This document shows positions 11,350 through 23,447 of a DNA stretch of 64,000 nucleotides, one piece after another. The stretch lies in assembly GCA_002189035.1 (NCBI GenBank), contig NEEC01000012.1, forward strand, positions 682,001 to 746,000, written 5' to 3'. Under the pieces are notes generated by a model. It ran no database searches, was not told where the DNA came from, and worked only from the letters and a program-made list of their open reading frames with translations. The position numbers and the translations under genes are program-made. The DNA comes from Utricularia gibba (taxonomy: Eukaryota > Streptophyta > Magnoliopsida > Lamiales > Lentibulariaceae). Every line of letters starts with the position of its first letter. Position 1 is the stretch's first letter.

Positions 11350-12125
11350 AAAATTCGGAATACTTTGGACAAGACTTTTCTTTTATTTTTTTGCACTTAA
11401 ACTCTTAGTTCTTACTCTCCACATTGGAAAGAAGAACATTTTACTTTTCTATTTTCGAGTTTCTATTTTCATGGTCATTCATGGCTGAATTTTCTTAATT
11501 TATTGGAATAGATGATGTTTACTTCAATGTCTTGAGTTTAAACCTCAATTCTTCTCTAATTTTTTTTGAATTTCACATATTTCCGCACATTATCTTGCAG
11601 TCTTTCTATAATGTTTCTTAGTCACGATCCATGAGTAGGTGGTCACTCCTCATGGATTTTGATGAAGAGCAAGGTGAAGAATACCATATTCCACCCTATT
11701 GGTTAGAGGGAGATAGCGAAATGTCTGTAATCGAGGTACTTTGATAATGGATGAGTGGTGACCTGATACTCGCCATTAGTCATTGGCGACAGTTGGACAC
11801 ACACGCATAATTCAGTTTTGAAGGGAATTGATGGCAATCTCCAAGGAAGAATCACATGAGTCTATTCTTTCCTCGTATAATGAGTTATTCAAAAGAAATC
11901 AAAAAAGGTGAGGCAAGGATAGAAAAAGGAGGAAATATTGTCTCTTTCTTATGAATTGCTTCCTTTAGTTAAGGTCCATTACTTATATCCTTTTTTGTAT
12001 TTAAATATTTCAAAACCCTATGTACAAACCTGTAACAATTTGTAAAAGTTTAGTACATAACACTTTTTGCAAACTCAATTTCCTAATATCGACATTATAC
12101 TATGTTTATTTGTGTTCAACATTTT
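11350..12125 (+). mobile_element. Athila-type LTR family G fragment
   Basis: The sequence follows the 3' part of the 1511-2775 LTR read on the opposite strand, including CTTTCTATAA, AGTAGGTGGTCACTCCTC, and TTTGTAAAAGTTTAGTACA. It stops near 12125 before the expected LTR end and runs straight into an integrase tail, so the primer site, gag and most of pol are deleted. Confidence 0.7.
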
Positions 12126-12450
12126 TCATATTTACATGCTGTTGGACTTGAATGAGCTGGAAGAAATTCGTCTCAATACCTACACCAACTAGATTTTGTA
12201 CAAGGAAAAGGTAAAACGCTTCCATGACAGCAAGTTGTGTGAGAAGAAATTTTTAGTTAGAGAAACATTTCTCTTGTTTGATACTATTTTGAAAGTCTTG
12301 TTAGATAAATTGCATTCTAAATGGCTTGGACTTTACAAAGTTGTGCATCTTTTTCCTTCTGGTGTTGTATTTAGTCGTTCATTTGAGATAGGAAAAAGTA
12401 TTAAGGTCAATGGACATCGACTGAAGCCATTTTATAAGAAATTCTAGTGA
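12126..12450 (+). pseudogene. Integrase C-terminal tail, second Athila copy
   Basis: The translated stretch NELEEIRLNTY then KEKVKRFHDSKLCEKKF and KLHSKWLGLYKVVHLFPSGVV..IKVNGHRLKPFY is the C-terminal part of an Athila/Tat integrase. It aligns with the tail at 5.95-6.3 kb. A stop at about 12190 breaks the start. It is followed at about 12530 by the GGCAACCCATG motif that marks the end of pol in these elements. Confidence 0.8.
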
Positions 12451-14000
12451 CATACTACGTGCTGCTCACTGCTAATCGAGACCCATTAACAGCTACAGTC
12501 GGCCAAGGATTATTAATTGGCGTTGCATGGATGGCAACCCATGTTTTAAATTGCATAACTGCCAATTTCCTTTTATTTCCAGCACCCAACCCTCAAATTG
12601 CTTTAATTTCAAAGATTCCCACAACCCACTCTCTTCTAATCATTCTACACTCAATCACCCTTCCACCTTTTCAAATCCAACTATTAAACCCTTTTACTGC
12701 CCACCATGATTGGCCACCCGACCTCTCTGGTTACCCGAAGCGCAATTGCTGCCAAGATAAAGAATCAGATATGCAAAACCACTCCTGCTGGGCTATCCCA
12801 AAGGACCCAATCTCACCACAACTATAACCTAGCCAAAGCTTCTCTGCCCATTGAACCTGAACAAGTTCCAGGTGCTGTTCTAGAATCTGCTCCTATTGAG
12901 GCCACACTTGTGAGCATTGTGCCTCTATACCTGGAGTGGTCTCTACCCCTACAATTGTTGCTGCTATTGACGAGCCAGAGACCCCAGTGCCCAACTCTCC
13001 TGAAGCCATTTCTACACGTCGGACTCCAAAAGCCTCACAATTGGAAGAACCTATTCGAGAATAGTGTAAGGAAAAAGAAGGTATGATTTTACACTCATAA
13101 TCCCCTTCCCCAATGCAAGATGAAGATGCCCCTAAAGAGATCACCATCAATGAGGAGGTTGATCTCTGGATCACTGAAATAGAGCGTGCCACTATGGATC
13201 GCTCATGCCTAGAATTCCTACCCAGAGAATAGAATGTTGATGAAGGAATCCCCTTCCTTGGCACTAATGAAAAATGCTCGACTTTTATTTAATCTCCAAA
13301 CTTCTCATTGAATTTTATTTGATTTCAAATTGCATGCTCCTACTTTGGTGCAGTTGAATTTGCCTGCTGATATTAATTGTTTATTTGATGTCTCCCTTGA
13401 ATGACATAAATTTTCTGAAATTATTCTTCCTATTTATCTGAAGCTTGTTTTTGAATTTTATACAACTTTTGTATTTGAGGATATTACAGGTAATCCCCTT
13501 GCTGAGGAGCTAATTTCTTTTCATCTTGATGGTAAACATTTTTGCATGTCTATAAATGATTTTATAGTAGCTTTAAGCTTTGTTTTTTAATCCAATTTAG
13601 ACAGTGCTCATTACCTCTACGCATATTGTGTTTATCATGAGCATTTTAATGTGCTCCCTTATTTTGTGAGCCCCTTATTTTGTATGGAAACTCCAGACCC
13701 ATTACATGAGGGCCCCTGTTCTTTTAGTTCTAAACAGGTATTTGAGAGGCTATTACAATGCAACTCGCCAACGCACCAGCATCATTGCCAAGGTTATCTT
13801 GTTTTTCCTTTGGGCAATGATGACGAAGCTCCCCATAAATCTGGATGGTGGATTACTACTTGATGGAAGGAAAATTCTAAAGATGTTACATTCCTAAAAG
13901 TTTTTTCCATCAAAAGATATTTATAAGATTGAACAAGCATTTTACATCACATTCATGAAGAAAATAATGCAGGTAAATCCTATGTGCAAGCAGAATCAAA
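12451..14000 (+). pseudogene. Env-like region of second Athila copy
   Basis: A leader with a proline-rich frame (12706-13086) precedes a degraded globular domain at 13320-13600. The fragments VFEFYTTFVFEDITGNPLAEELISFHLDGKHFCMSINDFIVALSF parallel the FSATFVYE..ISFRLMGVEFSFSVAEWNVALGF segment of the first element. Many stops interrupt it. A later frame (13706-13897, ending LLLDGRKILKML) may be its C-terminal part. Function is unknown and the copy is dead. Confidence 0.6.
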
Positions 14001-15689
14001 AAGGGGATTTTTGTTGGGATGTTGGTTACTATTCTAAGGAAACTAGTAAAAATGCATAAGATAGTTTCTACACTAAAAATAGGAAACAAAATGAGCAGAA
14101 AAGCATTTCTGGAAATTTAAGAATGAATATTTCACTTAATCTGAAATTAAACCATGCTTATAAGAAAACTTCAACACTTTTGAGTTACTATTCTAACTCA
14201 TGTGTTCAAATAGTAAAGAAAACAAGAAAGCACGTTTAAGCAAGCAATCAAGGCAACTTGGTTAATATTCAAGCTGGAAATATAAAACACGGGCATGCTC
14301 ATGAAAAAAAGTGCAGAAAAAAGTGCAAAAAGTAAAATATTTGTTCAAGTTTGCAAGTCACATCCTAGCATGTGTGCTAGCTTTTGCTTCTTGTGCAGAC
14401 TGGTTGTGAGGCTTCACTAGGAAAGTTATGAGTGTTCTATTGTTGTTTAGGGTGATGGATGTAGCTTCAATGTCACTCTAGAACTGGTTCTATCATCTTC
14501 TTCACATAGATAGATTGCCATTCTGCAGGGCACCAGGCACTTGAGTTGAGCTTCGCTATCACGTTGGAACTCTTCCTCCTTTGTCTTCTTCTCTAAAATT
14601 GGTTCAAACTCATATGAGAAATCTCTCCCCTGTCTGGAATCTCCATTCTCTCTCTAATACATGCCCCTAATGCATGCCTTAGAGAGGCTTACCTTTTTTC
14701 TCGTTCCCTGTTTCTGACTAGGTAGTCTTATCTCCTTGCACATGCAGACAAGTAATTTCCATTTTTTCACTGGATCAATAAATACTAAGCATAATGATCA
14801 GAATACACGACCCAGCCCAAATGGGCTGGGCATTCCTTGACCTGGATGAACAGTGAGTTCACCCCAATAAGCAAATCAACGCAGTGTAGGCCGAAAACAC
14901 ATTTTTGCATACACTAAATTTACTAACACCAATTTAGACATTTTGACCTATTCTAACCCACCTAATGACAAATATGACTAGTTTTGACATAGCATCACAC
15001 TTTCCTACAATGACAATAGACTCGTCACCAAGTCTTACACACAATCTAGATTAGATTATGAGCATCTGATGTAACAGTGACTTTGGCTGAATTCTCAGTG
15101 TATATGAGCATCTGGTGTAACAGTGAGGCATATAAATCAATGTTCAGTAGAAAGTGAAAGGCCAATGTCATTGCAAAGCTCAAGGTGACACCCCTCGGTG
15201 TGCTTAGGTCATCTATTCTTAACTCAGGTCTTTCTATTACCTAATCGTAGAGTAGACTCAAACCAACCATGTATCTAATTTTAGTCTATAGCAAAGACTA
15301 GTTTTCATTTTTTTTAAAAAAAAAACTCTAGGGTGTATCGATCCTCGACGATACCCTAGTCAAGAGGACCATCATCATGCGTGCTTGTAGCGTTATCGTA
15401 ACAGCACACTTCACCTGCAAGGCATCCCATGCTGCACATTCTGCACGTGTGCCTGGTACAACCTTGCCCCCGTGCAGTCTATGTTCTCGCCATGTCTATC
15501 TGTGTGTGGGGTCCTAGCCATAGAGGTTAGCATAGCAAAAACAAGCTTTTATTCATACTTAGCCAAAAAGGGTCGAGTCCAAACAAGAAGAAAAAGAGAG
15601 GAAAGAAGCAAATCATGTAACGTTCATGTGAACCATCCCAAGTATTCCTTGACCACCATCACTCGGCTGCCCCATCCTCGCCATCCGCA
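14001..15689. other. Unassigned repeat-like sequence with hairpins
   Basis: No supported gene. Visible structure: a perfect 8-bp-arm hairpin (CCCAGCCC..GGGCTGGG) at about 14813-14832, an imperfect CTAGGGT..ACCCTAG hairpin at 15328-15359, and a short direct repeat GAGCATCTG(A/G)TGTAACAGTGA at 15060 and 15107. The stretch 15360-15689 and the block after 17175 look like one locus split by the LTR between them. Confidence 0.4.
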
Positions 15690-17174
15690 TGTTGGGTTTC
15701 TCGTAGACATCATATGTCAAGAAAGTAGCGGAATTTAAAATTTTTTGAGAAACCCCCAACGTAGATCTTGGAATACAGTATACATTAGATAAAAGGATGC
15801 TGAAAATACCTTTTAGAGGACTCCGTTGTTCACCAACCGCCAATAGTAGACGGCCTCTATGGTATCCACACGTGGAGCACTCCATCGATAACCTTCTCAA
15901 GGCTATTGGATGCTGGTCGAATTCCTCAGATGCTAGTAGATAAAATCGCCCCTTGTGGATCAGTTTCAGAGAGAACGAAGATGAACGAAGATCTGTACAT
16001 CTAAATCTTTTTGATAGATATATGGTAACATATCAAATCATATCTCCATTAAAGATCTTATCTTGTGGAGATATGTATATGTTCCAAATCATATCTATAT
16101 CAGATCTTTTATTTTGAGTTTAATTAATATTAATCTCAAAATAACTCTCTATTTAATTTATTCACTTTACCAATTACATCTCATTAATTGTGTCATTCTA
16201 TTTTATATCGATGAGTGACTCCACTATTGTGTGTGACCCTATAGGCTTCTTCAATCAAGGTCGTGATAATGGATTTTTTAATTAACTCTTAATTAATCAA
16301 ATCCATCATTATCAATCATGATTGATGTCTAGCAACATATCATGATTCCCAAGATTAAAGAATAATCAGGTGAACTGATTGAGCCTTTCTATGACCAGTC
16401 ACCATGCAATAAACAGCTTTCATCATACTTATATCTCATTCGATACCAGAACATGAGTGTGTGTTTTTCTGATGTATCAAACTTATAATTGCATTCAAGC
16501 ACTAACACTCAATGACCTACTCAAACAATTCGAGTGTCATTACCTTGGGCGCAGGACTTATTGTTAGGCTTTGATGCAATTACTTAAGATATGATCTCAT
16601 CGCTAACATGAGTGATGAATCCTTTATTGATCAATCAACTATCTCTAACCTTAAGGAGTCACATCCCTACTCATTCATACTAGGCAAGCCATAGTTAGAC
16701 TCCCATTAGCAATGAGCAAAAATATGAGCTTAAGATCAAGATAACTTTGTTGACCTCAAGTCTAAGGTTACTTGCACGGCTGTCATATTCGAGATCTTGA
16801 TACTGACACTTGGTTAGCTTCCCATAGTAGCATCTCGAAAATGAGTCATCCAATGAATCGATTCTCTAATCGACACCCACACATAGGTTCTAGTATTCTC
16901 ATTACATCAATTGTGAGAACCATTGCCTAAACAATTTAGGGAACTCAATGTGTGCCAGCTTATCCGTATTTTTGATATCTTCATTTCACAAACACTCTAG
17001 CCAGGAAGTTTTTAACTTGAACATAAATGCTTGAAGTATCTCACATTATGATCTCATCATAATTTCTATAGCACATAGATCAAGTAGAGGATTTTATCAA
17101 TGATGTAAACTTGATCATAATTCAAGGTAAGATTTGCCAATGAATTGATTGTCTTTAGAACACATACACCAACA
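15690..17174 (-). mobile_element. Solo Ty1/copia LTR, reversed (1,485 bp)
   Basis: Read on the minus strand it starts TGTTGGTGTATGTG (17174) and ends GAGAAACCCAACA (15690), giving TGTTGG/CCAACA ends. The flanks CCGCA (15685-15689) and CCGCG (17175-17179) form a 5-bp target duplication with one difference. The family is assigned to copia because the copy at 28988 sits directly after a copia RNase H and polypurine tract. It contains the family's conserved TTAATTAA hairpin at about 16270-16315. Confidence 0.85.
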
Positions 17175-18860
17175 CCGCGATGCCTACCCATCCATGCCCT
17201 TATTCCCGTACATCCCTACAAGACCTATAAGGGGTTAATCTCGTACTATACTGACCTTAACCACATGAACATGTAAAGTAGAAGAAACGATAATCGATGG
17301 TGGTCCTAATACCCTTCCCTTGACCTGAAGGTCTTCCCTTGATGATCTTTCGATCCCTTGACTGACTGATGCCCCCTTCATTGAACTCGAAGGTTCCTTT
17401 GAATGGCATGAATCCCACGTAAGCGCATTGCCTTTGGGTTGGGGTGGCCATCTCCTCTTCCCTCCCTTGATTGGCATTGGTCATACATTCCTTAATCACT
17501 ATACCCTTGATCTATATTCTTGACACAATAGAACACCCATGTTAGTCTCTAAAACCGTATAGACTACCCCTTACCGGATCGAAGCGCCTTCTTCCCCTCC
17601 TCCTCTAGCCGTCCACCTAGCCTTTCGCCGCCTTGATTCCTTAAGCCTTGCACCTTCGTGGTGTGGGAGAGTGGGGAGGGGAAGGAGGGATTCGACCCTT
17701 CTCCTTTTATAGAGGTTAGCCTCCCCTTGATTCCCCTTATGGATATTTCTATATCTCTAAGATTCGATCCCTTGAATTTCAGAAACTTCCTCCTTTGACA
17801 TATCTTCCATATCGTACGAGATTTGATCTCCCCTTGGATTAGGAACTTCCCTTGATTGAGTCTTTGTCAAATCTTTCCATATCTCCCACATATGTCGAGA
17901 GCATGTCCCATTCGCGCACCATCCGCGCTGCTGTCTTGCTGCGTGCGCATGCTAACCTCTATGCGAGCTAACCTCTGTGCCAACTGACTTTTGCTCCTGC
18001 TAGCCTCTACATGTGATCCTTGCATGCTCGCCTGTTATCCTCTACACGTGCCTTCCTACATGCCCATCTAGCCTCTACGCACACTGCTTGCGCACTAACC
18101 TCCATGCACGTCCGTTAGCCTCTATCGTGCATGATGCTTCTTTGTCCACTCTCTAGCCTCTACACACATGCTCTTCACACACTTCCTTATCAGCCTTACT
18201 CGCCATGCTGCTTGTACGATATCTCGCATGTGTACTGTGCATACCATGTCCCTGCTCGACATCGCTACTCATATGATGTCATGCCTTCGCATGTCCCTGC
18301 TCGGCCATCATGCTGCCCATACATGTCCATGCTCGCAAGTGCTACTCACATGATGTCTTGCCATCACGTTGCCCATGCAGGTCCCTGCTCGCCAGTCATG
18401 TCTCACCATCACACTCCCCGTACATATCCTTGCTTGCCAATACTACTTGCATGATGTCTTGCCATTGCGCTACTCACGCATATCCCAACTCGCCAGTGAT
18501 GTGTTAGCCACGCGCTGCCTATGCACGTCTCGTGCCATCCTCTCTCGTCAATGTTACTCATGTAAGGCCTCTTTCATGCGTCGCCCATGCCAGCCTTCCT
18601 TGCTAGCGCTATTCGCACGCTGGATTGTGTTGTCCACACTTCTCTACTTAGTTAGCCATGATGTCTGCCAGCCCCTTTTGTCATCACCCACTATTTCCCA
18701 GCTTCCCTCAAGTAACTTTCAATCCAGGCATCCCATTTCGCCCAAAGCACAAGTGAGTTCGAGAAAAATTATTGATACCCCTTTTCAAGATCGTCACACT
18801 AAGGACTCCCAAGACAAAGACTAAGTGCCTCTCCTTATCACTCCATGCCTTATATCTCTT
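17175..18860. repeat. C-rich degenerate minisatellite and flanks
   Basis: From about 17.9 to 18.65 kb the sequence is a degenerate tandem array. It contains repeated TAGCCTCTACxC units, then CATGTCCCTGCTCGCCA and CTCACATGATGTCTTGCC units spaced about 80-100 bp apart. It is richer in C than its surroundings. Open frames across it are by-products of the repeats. Nothing gene-like is seen in 17.2-17.9 kb. Confidence 0.55.
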
Positions 18861-19278
18861 ATCCTTATTTCTCCAAAACACTAATTCCTCCCTTAGAGTT
18901 TCCTACTTTATTTATTACTGAAAAGTTGTTTTAGAAAGAAGGTAATAAGTGCCAATCAGAATGGTCTAGACCTCACAACAGATAAGGTGTGCCTACTATT
19001 TTGCTAAACAATCAAACACTCCCTATGATTCAGCTAGACCTACGACAAACTCTTTCCTAAATAGACATACCCACATAAAACATAAACATCATAAAAAGTT
19101 CTAAAAAAATAAAGAAAATAAAAATAAATTGTTCGAAACATACCTAAGAAAATGAGTAAGTTTTGGGGTTGAGTTTGATTACCTCCTCAAGCTACTTCTA
19201 CCTAAGATGCATGATCTAATGTTCCATCCTCACCACTACTTCTTCCAACCTATTAACCATAGTAGCGCACCCACAGAT
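18861..19278. other. AT-rich spacer
   Basis: No gene or named repeat recognised. It is probably the 3' noncoding part of the minus-strand Athila fragment that begins at 19279. Confidence 0.35.
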
Positions 19279-19760
19279 TCACTTGTCTTCCTCCTCAGTT
19301 ATAGCAGATGCTGCTGCTACGGCTTCTCCTGTTATTGGCACATGGTGAAGCTTCTTGTACTCACCCTTCTTCTGCTGGGGGATTATGAAAACGTGATATC
19401 CCCCTCTTCTCTGAATAATCCCTGCATTTTTTAAGAACGCAATATCTATGGGGAGATCGGGTTCTCCAAAATGCAAGCTCATCCAAAATGCACAATTGAA
19501 TAGCAATTAAAATGACAAAATGTGCAAATCGAAGCAAGACCACACGCCGTCTCCCAATGCTCTTAAATGCAATGCACCAGATGACAAATAATTCATTTGG
19601 GAATAGTGCATTATATGAGCATTGATGACCAAATAAGCATGCTGACACAACTTTAGTGGTCGTCAAAGTTTTCTATGATGACTTGACCATTATCAGCTTC
19701 ACCGTTGTCGCGACTTTGCGCTGTTTGACTTTCCATGCCGCAAATAATTCACTTGAGAAT
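19279..19760 (-). pseudogene. Env-like fragment of a minus-strand Athila element
   Basis: The minus-strand frame encodes LFGHQCSYNALFPNELFVIWCIAF. This follows the same pattern as LFGRTIGFNSLYKHELFFMWCIM in the plus-strand env-like region near 9.2 kb. Several frames must be joined and stops are present. It belongs downstream of the minus-strand RT fragments at 20.2-22.3 kb. Confidence 0.65.
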
Positions 19761-19789
19761 AGTTCCATATTATTAAACCTTTTTTAGTC

Positions 19790-20220
19790 TAGCATAAAAT
19801 CCAAAAAACTTAGGGAAGGACACAAGGATTCCGTGCAAGCAATATGTAGTAGAAGAAGCAGCATAAAAAGGGAGGATAATGAGTGCCTTTCTATCACAAC
19901 AGTCTGCAAGTCAGGGGTTGGAGCAGCAGAGCTTTCATTGATTCTACTTGCTTAGGGAAATAAAGGAAGGAAATATTTTTGGGAGGAAGAGAGAGAAAAA
20001 AAGAAAGAACTTTGGCAGCAAAGGATTGGCACACGAAGAACATGAACACAGAATCAGAGAGAAAAAGAAGGATATTTTCGAGAAGAAGATTCCCATCCTA
20101 AAGAACACTATCGAGACCTAGTTTAGTGCTACTGTTTCCGGACTGTGAACAGTAGTAGACAGGAATAAGAACTATTTCTACTTTACTTTCATTTGCTGAA
20201 TGTTTTTAGATTCCGTGACT
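19790..20220 (+). mobile_element. Truncated LTR of family H
   Basis: This block repeats part of the complete family H LTR at 20885-22177. It shares the GTCTGCAAGTCA motif, a GA-rich AAAGAAGGA zone, CACTATCGAGACCTAGTT.. and the GGACTGTGAACAGTAGTAGAC motif near 20140-20160. Both LTR ends are missing. It separates the env-like fragment from the RT fragments. Confidence 0.6.
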
Positions 20221-20884
20221 AACTGTCTCATGATATCTTTGATAACATGAAATGGTTCATTCTAGTATAGGACTTGATACACTCGTGGTGTTGTCACATC
20301 TTCCTTCACCTTGTTGAAAGCCTCCCTACAATCATCTGAAAATTCAAACTTGACATCCTATTTCAACAACTCCCAAGGGTTTAGTGATAGTTGAAAAAAT
20401 CTTGATGAACCTGCGATAAAGAAATGATCGTATTCCTTTTACATCCTGAGGTGGGGTGAGATTAGAAATTGTATCAACTTTAGCATGATCAACATGAAAT
20501 TTTCCAAACATTCATCAAAGTTTGATCCATGCAATGTAAAATCATCCATGAAAACCTCCATGCTTTAATCAATAAAATCAGAAAATATACTTGGCACGCA
20601 CCTTTGAAATGTAGTAGGGGCATTATATAGACCCAAAGACATTCTCCTATATGCAAACACACCGAAATTGCAGAAAAATGTTGTGTTCTCTTAATACTTG
20701 AGTGCAACCGTCACTTGGTTGTAAACTGAATAAGCATCAAGAAAACAAGAATATCCCTTGCCACTAAGCTTATCAAGCATTTGATGAATGAAGGGGAGGG
20801 GGAATGCTCATTTTGTGTCGCATCATTCAGTTTTTGGTAATCAATACAAACTCTCCATCCATCTTGCACTCGGGTAAGGACTTG

Positions 20885-22177
20885 TGATAGCACACAAATT
20901 TTCATTTTTTAGGATATGAAAAATCATAAATTTTTAATTATGTTTAGATGTTAATTTTATAGTTTTAAGTATTTTTATTTAATTAGGAAAAATATGATTT
21001 TTGGTGTATTAGTGGGTTAAATCCTTTGATTTAGCCCACCCATGGCTAACCCGATTTTGGAGTCTAGCAACAACTTGAAAGTCAAGGAAGCAATCTGGGT
21101 TTCGTGCAAGTCACCAGGTTGCAGGGGATAATGATTACATTGATACGGCGGTAGTCTGCAAGTCAAGGCCAAGAGCAGCAGATTTGACAGAGAATGTACT
21201 TGACTTGGACAGTGGGAGGTGAGAGAAAGATGAGGAGGAGAGAGAGTCGCAAAGAAGGGAACAACCCCAGAATTTTCAGAACACACACGAGGGTTTCTCC
21301 CCCAACACGAACAACAAAGAATACTGAAGGAGAAGGAGGAAGAAGGCGATTTTTCTGGAGAAGAACCTCTAGCATGAAGGAAGAAGATCAAGACCCAATT
21401 CAACGCCACTGTTCCGGCCTGTGAATAGTGGCAGACGGAATCCAGAAACCTTACTGCTTTATTTTTGTTTTTTATGTTTTTAGTTTCTGCACCCAACTTC
21501 TTCACGATGTTCTTAACATTTTCGTTGTTTTATTTTTATGCCATCATTTTTTACCTTCAAAGCATGAGTAGCTAAACCCTAAGAGTGCCTTAAAGTGAAA
21601 CATGGTAGTGTGGGCCTAGGAGTCTTAATAAAATTCATCATTGTCCCTTAGCTCTTTTTTCTATCAAGCCATGGGTACACCTAAAGAGGGGAACAAGTAG
21701 CTTCACAACTTAGATGCTTGATTTAGAGGTAGACCAACAAATCAAGACGGGAGCAGTAGGTGTTAGTCCGGGGTAGAACCGGGTAGACTTAGGTTATTTG
21801 AAGTTGTAAGTGTAGGAACATGATAGATTGAATTAGGAATTTTGGCATCACACCACCTGTAGATCCTTAAGGCACCTTAATATTATTCTGGGTTAGAACC
21901 AGTACCTGTACCTTAGTGTTAAGATCTGATATTGTTTAGTGATCTTGTTTACCGAACTTGTTTATCACTATTGGTCCAAGCTTAGACTAAGACTTATTAA
22001 TATTCCGAATTGTGCAATTACTAAAACACTTAGCAAGCACAAGCTCTTCGTGATCGACCCTGACATCCACTATACAAGTTTTCTAAATTTGTATTTTGTG
22101 TAGATTATGGCTTATAAATTTATTTGATACAAAAATTTGCTTCTATTGCAACGATATGCAAAAATTTCCATTTATCA
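20885..22177 (+). mobile_element. Solo LTR family H (1,293 bp)
   Basis: The LTR starts TGATAGCACACA and ends CATTTATCA, so TGATA/TATCA pair at the ends. Perfect 5-bp target duplications ACTTG lie at 20880-20884 and 22178-22182. The same family forms both LTRs of the minus-strand element at 45.16-52.17 kb. It interrupts the RT fragment on the opposite strand. Confidence 0.9.
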
Positions 22178-22224
22178 ACTTGTTTCCCTTCAGAGTTTGT
22201 GATAACTGTGATTCCCATCTTCTT

Positions 22225-22262
22225 AGCAAATGGGTCAGTTTTCGGGGACTGACCCATTTGCT
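22225..22262. repeat. Perfect 15-bp inverted repeat in RT relic
   Basis: AGCAAATGGGTCAGT and its exact complement flank an 8-base loop. The arm encodes SKWVS of the RT on the minus strand; the second arm is an inverted copy of that coding sequence. Confidence 0.9.
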
Positions 22263-22332
22263 ATCCGAAATGGAATCAATTATCTCTGCTTTCAGTAGCT
22301 TCTCTACTTCCTTCATCACAACTTAGCTTTCT

Positions 22333-23096
22333 GTTTCATTTTATGTTTTTATGGCTATTCATGCCCGAACCTTTCTAGTTTATAGGAATAGATGAAATTT
22401 CCTTCTAAGTCTTAAGCATCAATCTTGGTCTTTTATTGAATTTCTTCCGGATTTTGCATATTTCCATGCATCATGTTGCATTCTTTCTATAACATCCCTA
22501 GTCACGGTCTATAAGTAGCATGCCACTCCTCACGAATTTTGATGAAAAGCAAGATGAAGAGCATCATCTCCAACCCTATTGGTTCAAAGGAGATAGTAAA
22601 TTTTTTGGGATTGAAGTACCACGTAGTGGATGGGTAGTGACCTTGTACCTACCCCTAGTCATTGGCGACAATTAGGCACATGTGCAAAAATTCAGTTTTG
22701 AAGGCAATCGAAGTCAATCCTCTTGTCATCTCAATCGCTCAATAAGGAATCACATGAGACCATTCCTGTGCCTCCTTCTCAATCAGAGTGTAAGGATGAG
22801 TAGGCTATTCCTTGTTCCTATAACCAATTATTCTGAAGGAATCAGTGAAAGTCGAGGCGAGAATAGACAAAAGGTAGAAATAGTGTCCACTTCCCTTAGT
22901 CAAGGTCCATTACCTATGTTGTATCTTTTATTTCTATATTTCAAAAATCCCTTTTTACAAACCTATGACAATTTGTAAAAGTTTAGTACAAAACACTTTT
23001 GTAAAACTCAACTCCCTAAGATCGACACTCGTACTATGCTCTATTTTTGTTTTATGTTTTTCGAAATTAAAATTTGTTGAGGAAATGACATACAAC
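22333..23096 (+). mobile_element. Athila-type LTR family G, 3' part
   Basis: The sequence matches the 3' two-thirds of the family G LTR (CTTTCTATAACATC, CACTCCTCACGAATTTTGATG, GTAAAAGTTTAGTACAAAACAC) and ends ATGACATACAACA. A primer-binding-site-like sequence follows at once, so this is the 5' LTR of the element containing the pol fragment at 23.45-24.41 kb. Confidence 0.75.
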
Positions 23097-23099
23097 AAA

Positions 23100-23122
23100 T
23101 TTTTGGTACCGTTGTCAGGGAG
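23100..23122 (+). promoter_or_regulatory. Primer-binding site, Athila/Tat type
   Basis: TTTTGGTACCGTTGTCAGGG lies a few bases after the LTR end. Athila/Tat elements carry TGGCGCCGTTGCCGGGGA-type sites thought to pair with the 3' end of a plant tRNA. This copy has several transitions. Confidence 0.65.
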
Positions 23123-23447
23123 TGGTGTATTTTTGTCTTTCTTTCTTCTTTTTTTTCTTTTGTTTCTGTTTTTCTCTTGTCTTTTTTCTGTTTTTATGCA
23201 TTCACCTCCAGTGAAGGGCCATTGAAGCTTGAGATCATTTCGAGAAGTCTTGTGTCCCTTAGATACGAAAAAGAGAGAGCAAACCTCAAATTCATCTACC
23301 GACGAGGAAATGGCCACTCAACCACCTACTAGAGTCCTCATGGTCTAAGAAGAACAAAAGCAAGAACGTTCTCAAATTTTTCCAGTTTGTCGATCACTAA
23401 TCATGGCCCAGGACTAAAGACAAATAAAGAAGAAATCACTGCCAACC

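Larger units (their letters stand above)
20221..22325 (-). pseudogene. Athila/Tat RT fragments split by a solo LTR
   Basis: On the minus strand, 22325 to 22183 encodes VVMKEVEKLLKAEIIDSISDSKWVSP. After the nested LTR, 20879 to about 20240 encodes GWRVCIDYQKLNDATQ, an RT core with a metal-site region too decayed to use, and then DVKGIRSFLYRRFIKIFSTITKPL. These are consecutive parts of a Ty3/gypsy reverse transcriptase. Stops and frameshifts occur throughout. Just after SKWVSP the sequence folds back on itself (see the inverted repeat at 22225-22262), replacing the expected VPKKGG segment. Confidence 0.8.

Noticed and set aside
15472-15900. Frames of 88 and 95 codons on opposite strands
   Set aside because: They cross the copia LTR boundary, so they are products of the insertion; no domain is visible.
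17235-17499. Two minus-strand frames of 80 codons
   Set aside because: They overlap each other, lack a recognisable family and lie in repeat-like DNA.
18131-18824. Several overlapping open frames (histidine/serine/proline-rich)
   Set aside because: They arise from the low-stop C-rich minisatellite, overlap in multiple frames and show no domain.
21017-21505. 162-codon minus-strand frame
   Set aside because: Lies wholly inside the family H solo LTR on the antisense strand; no retroelement domain.
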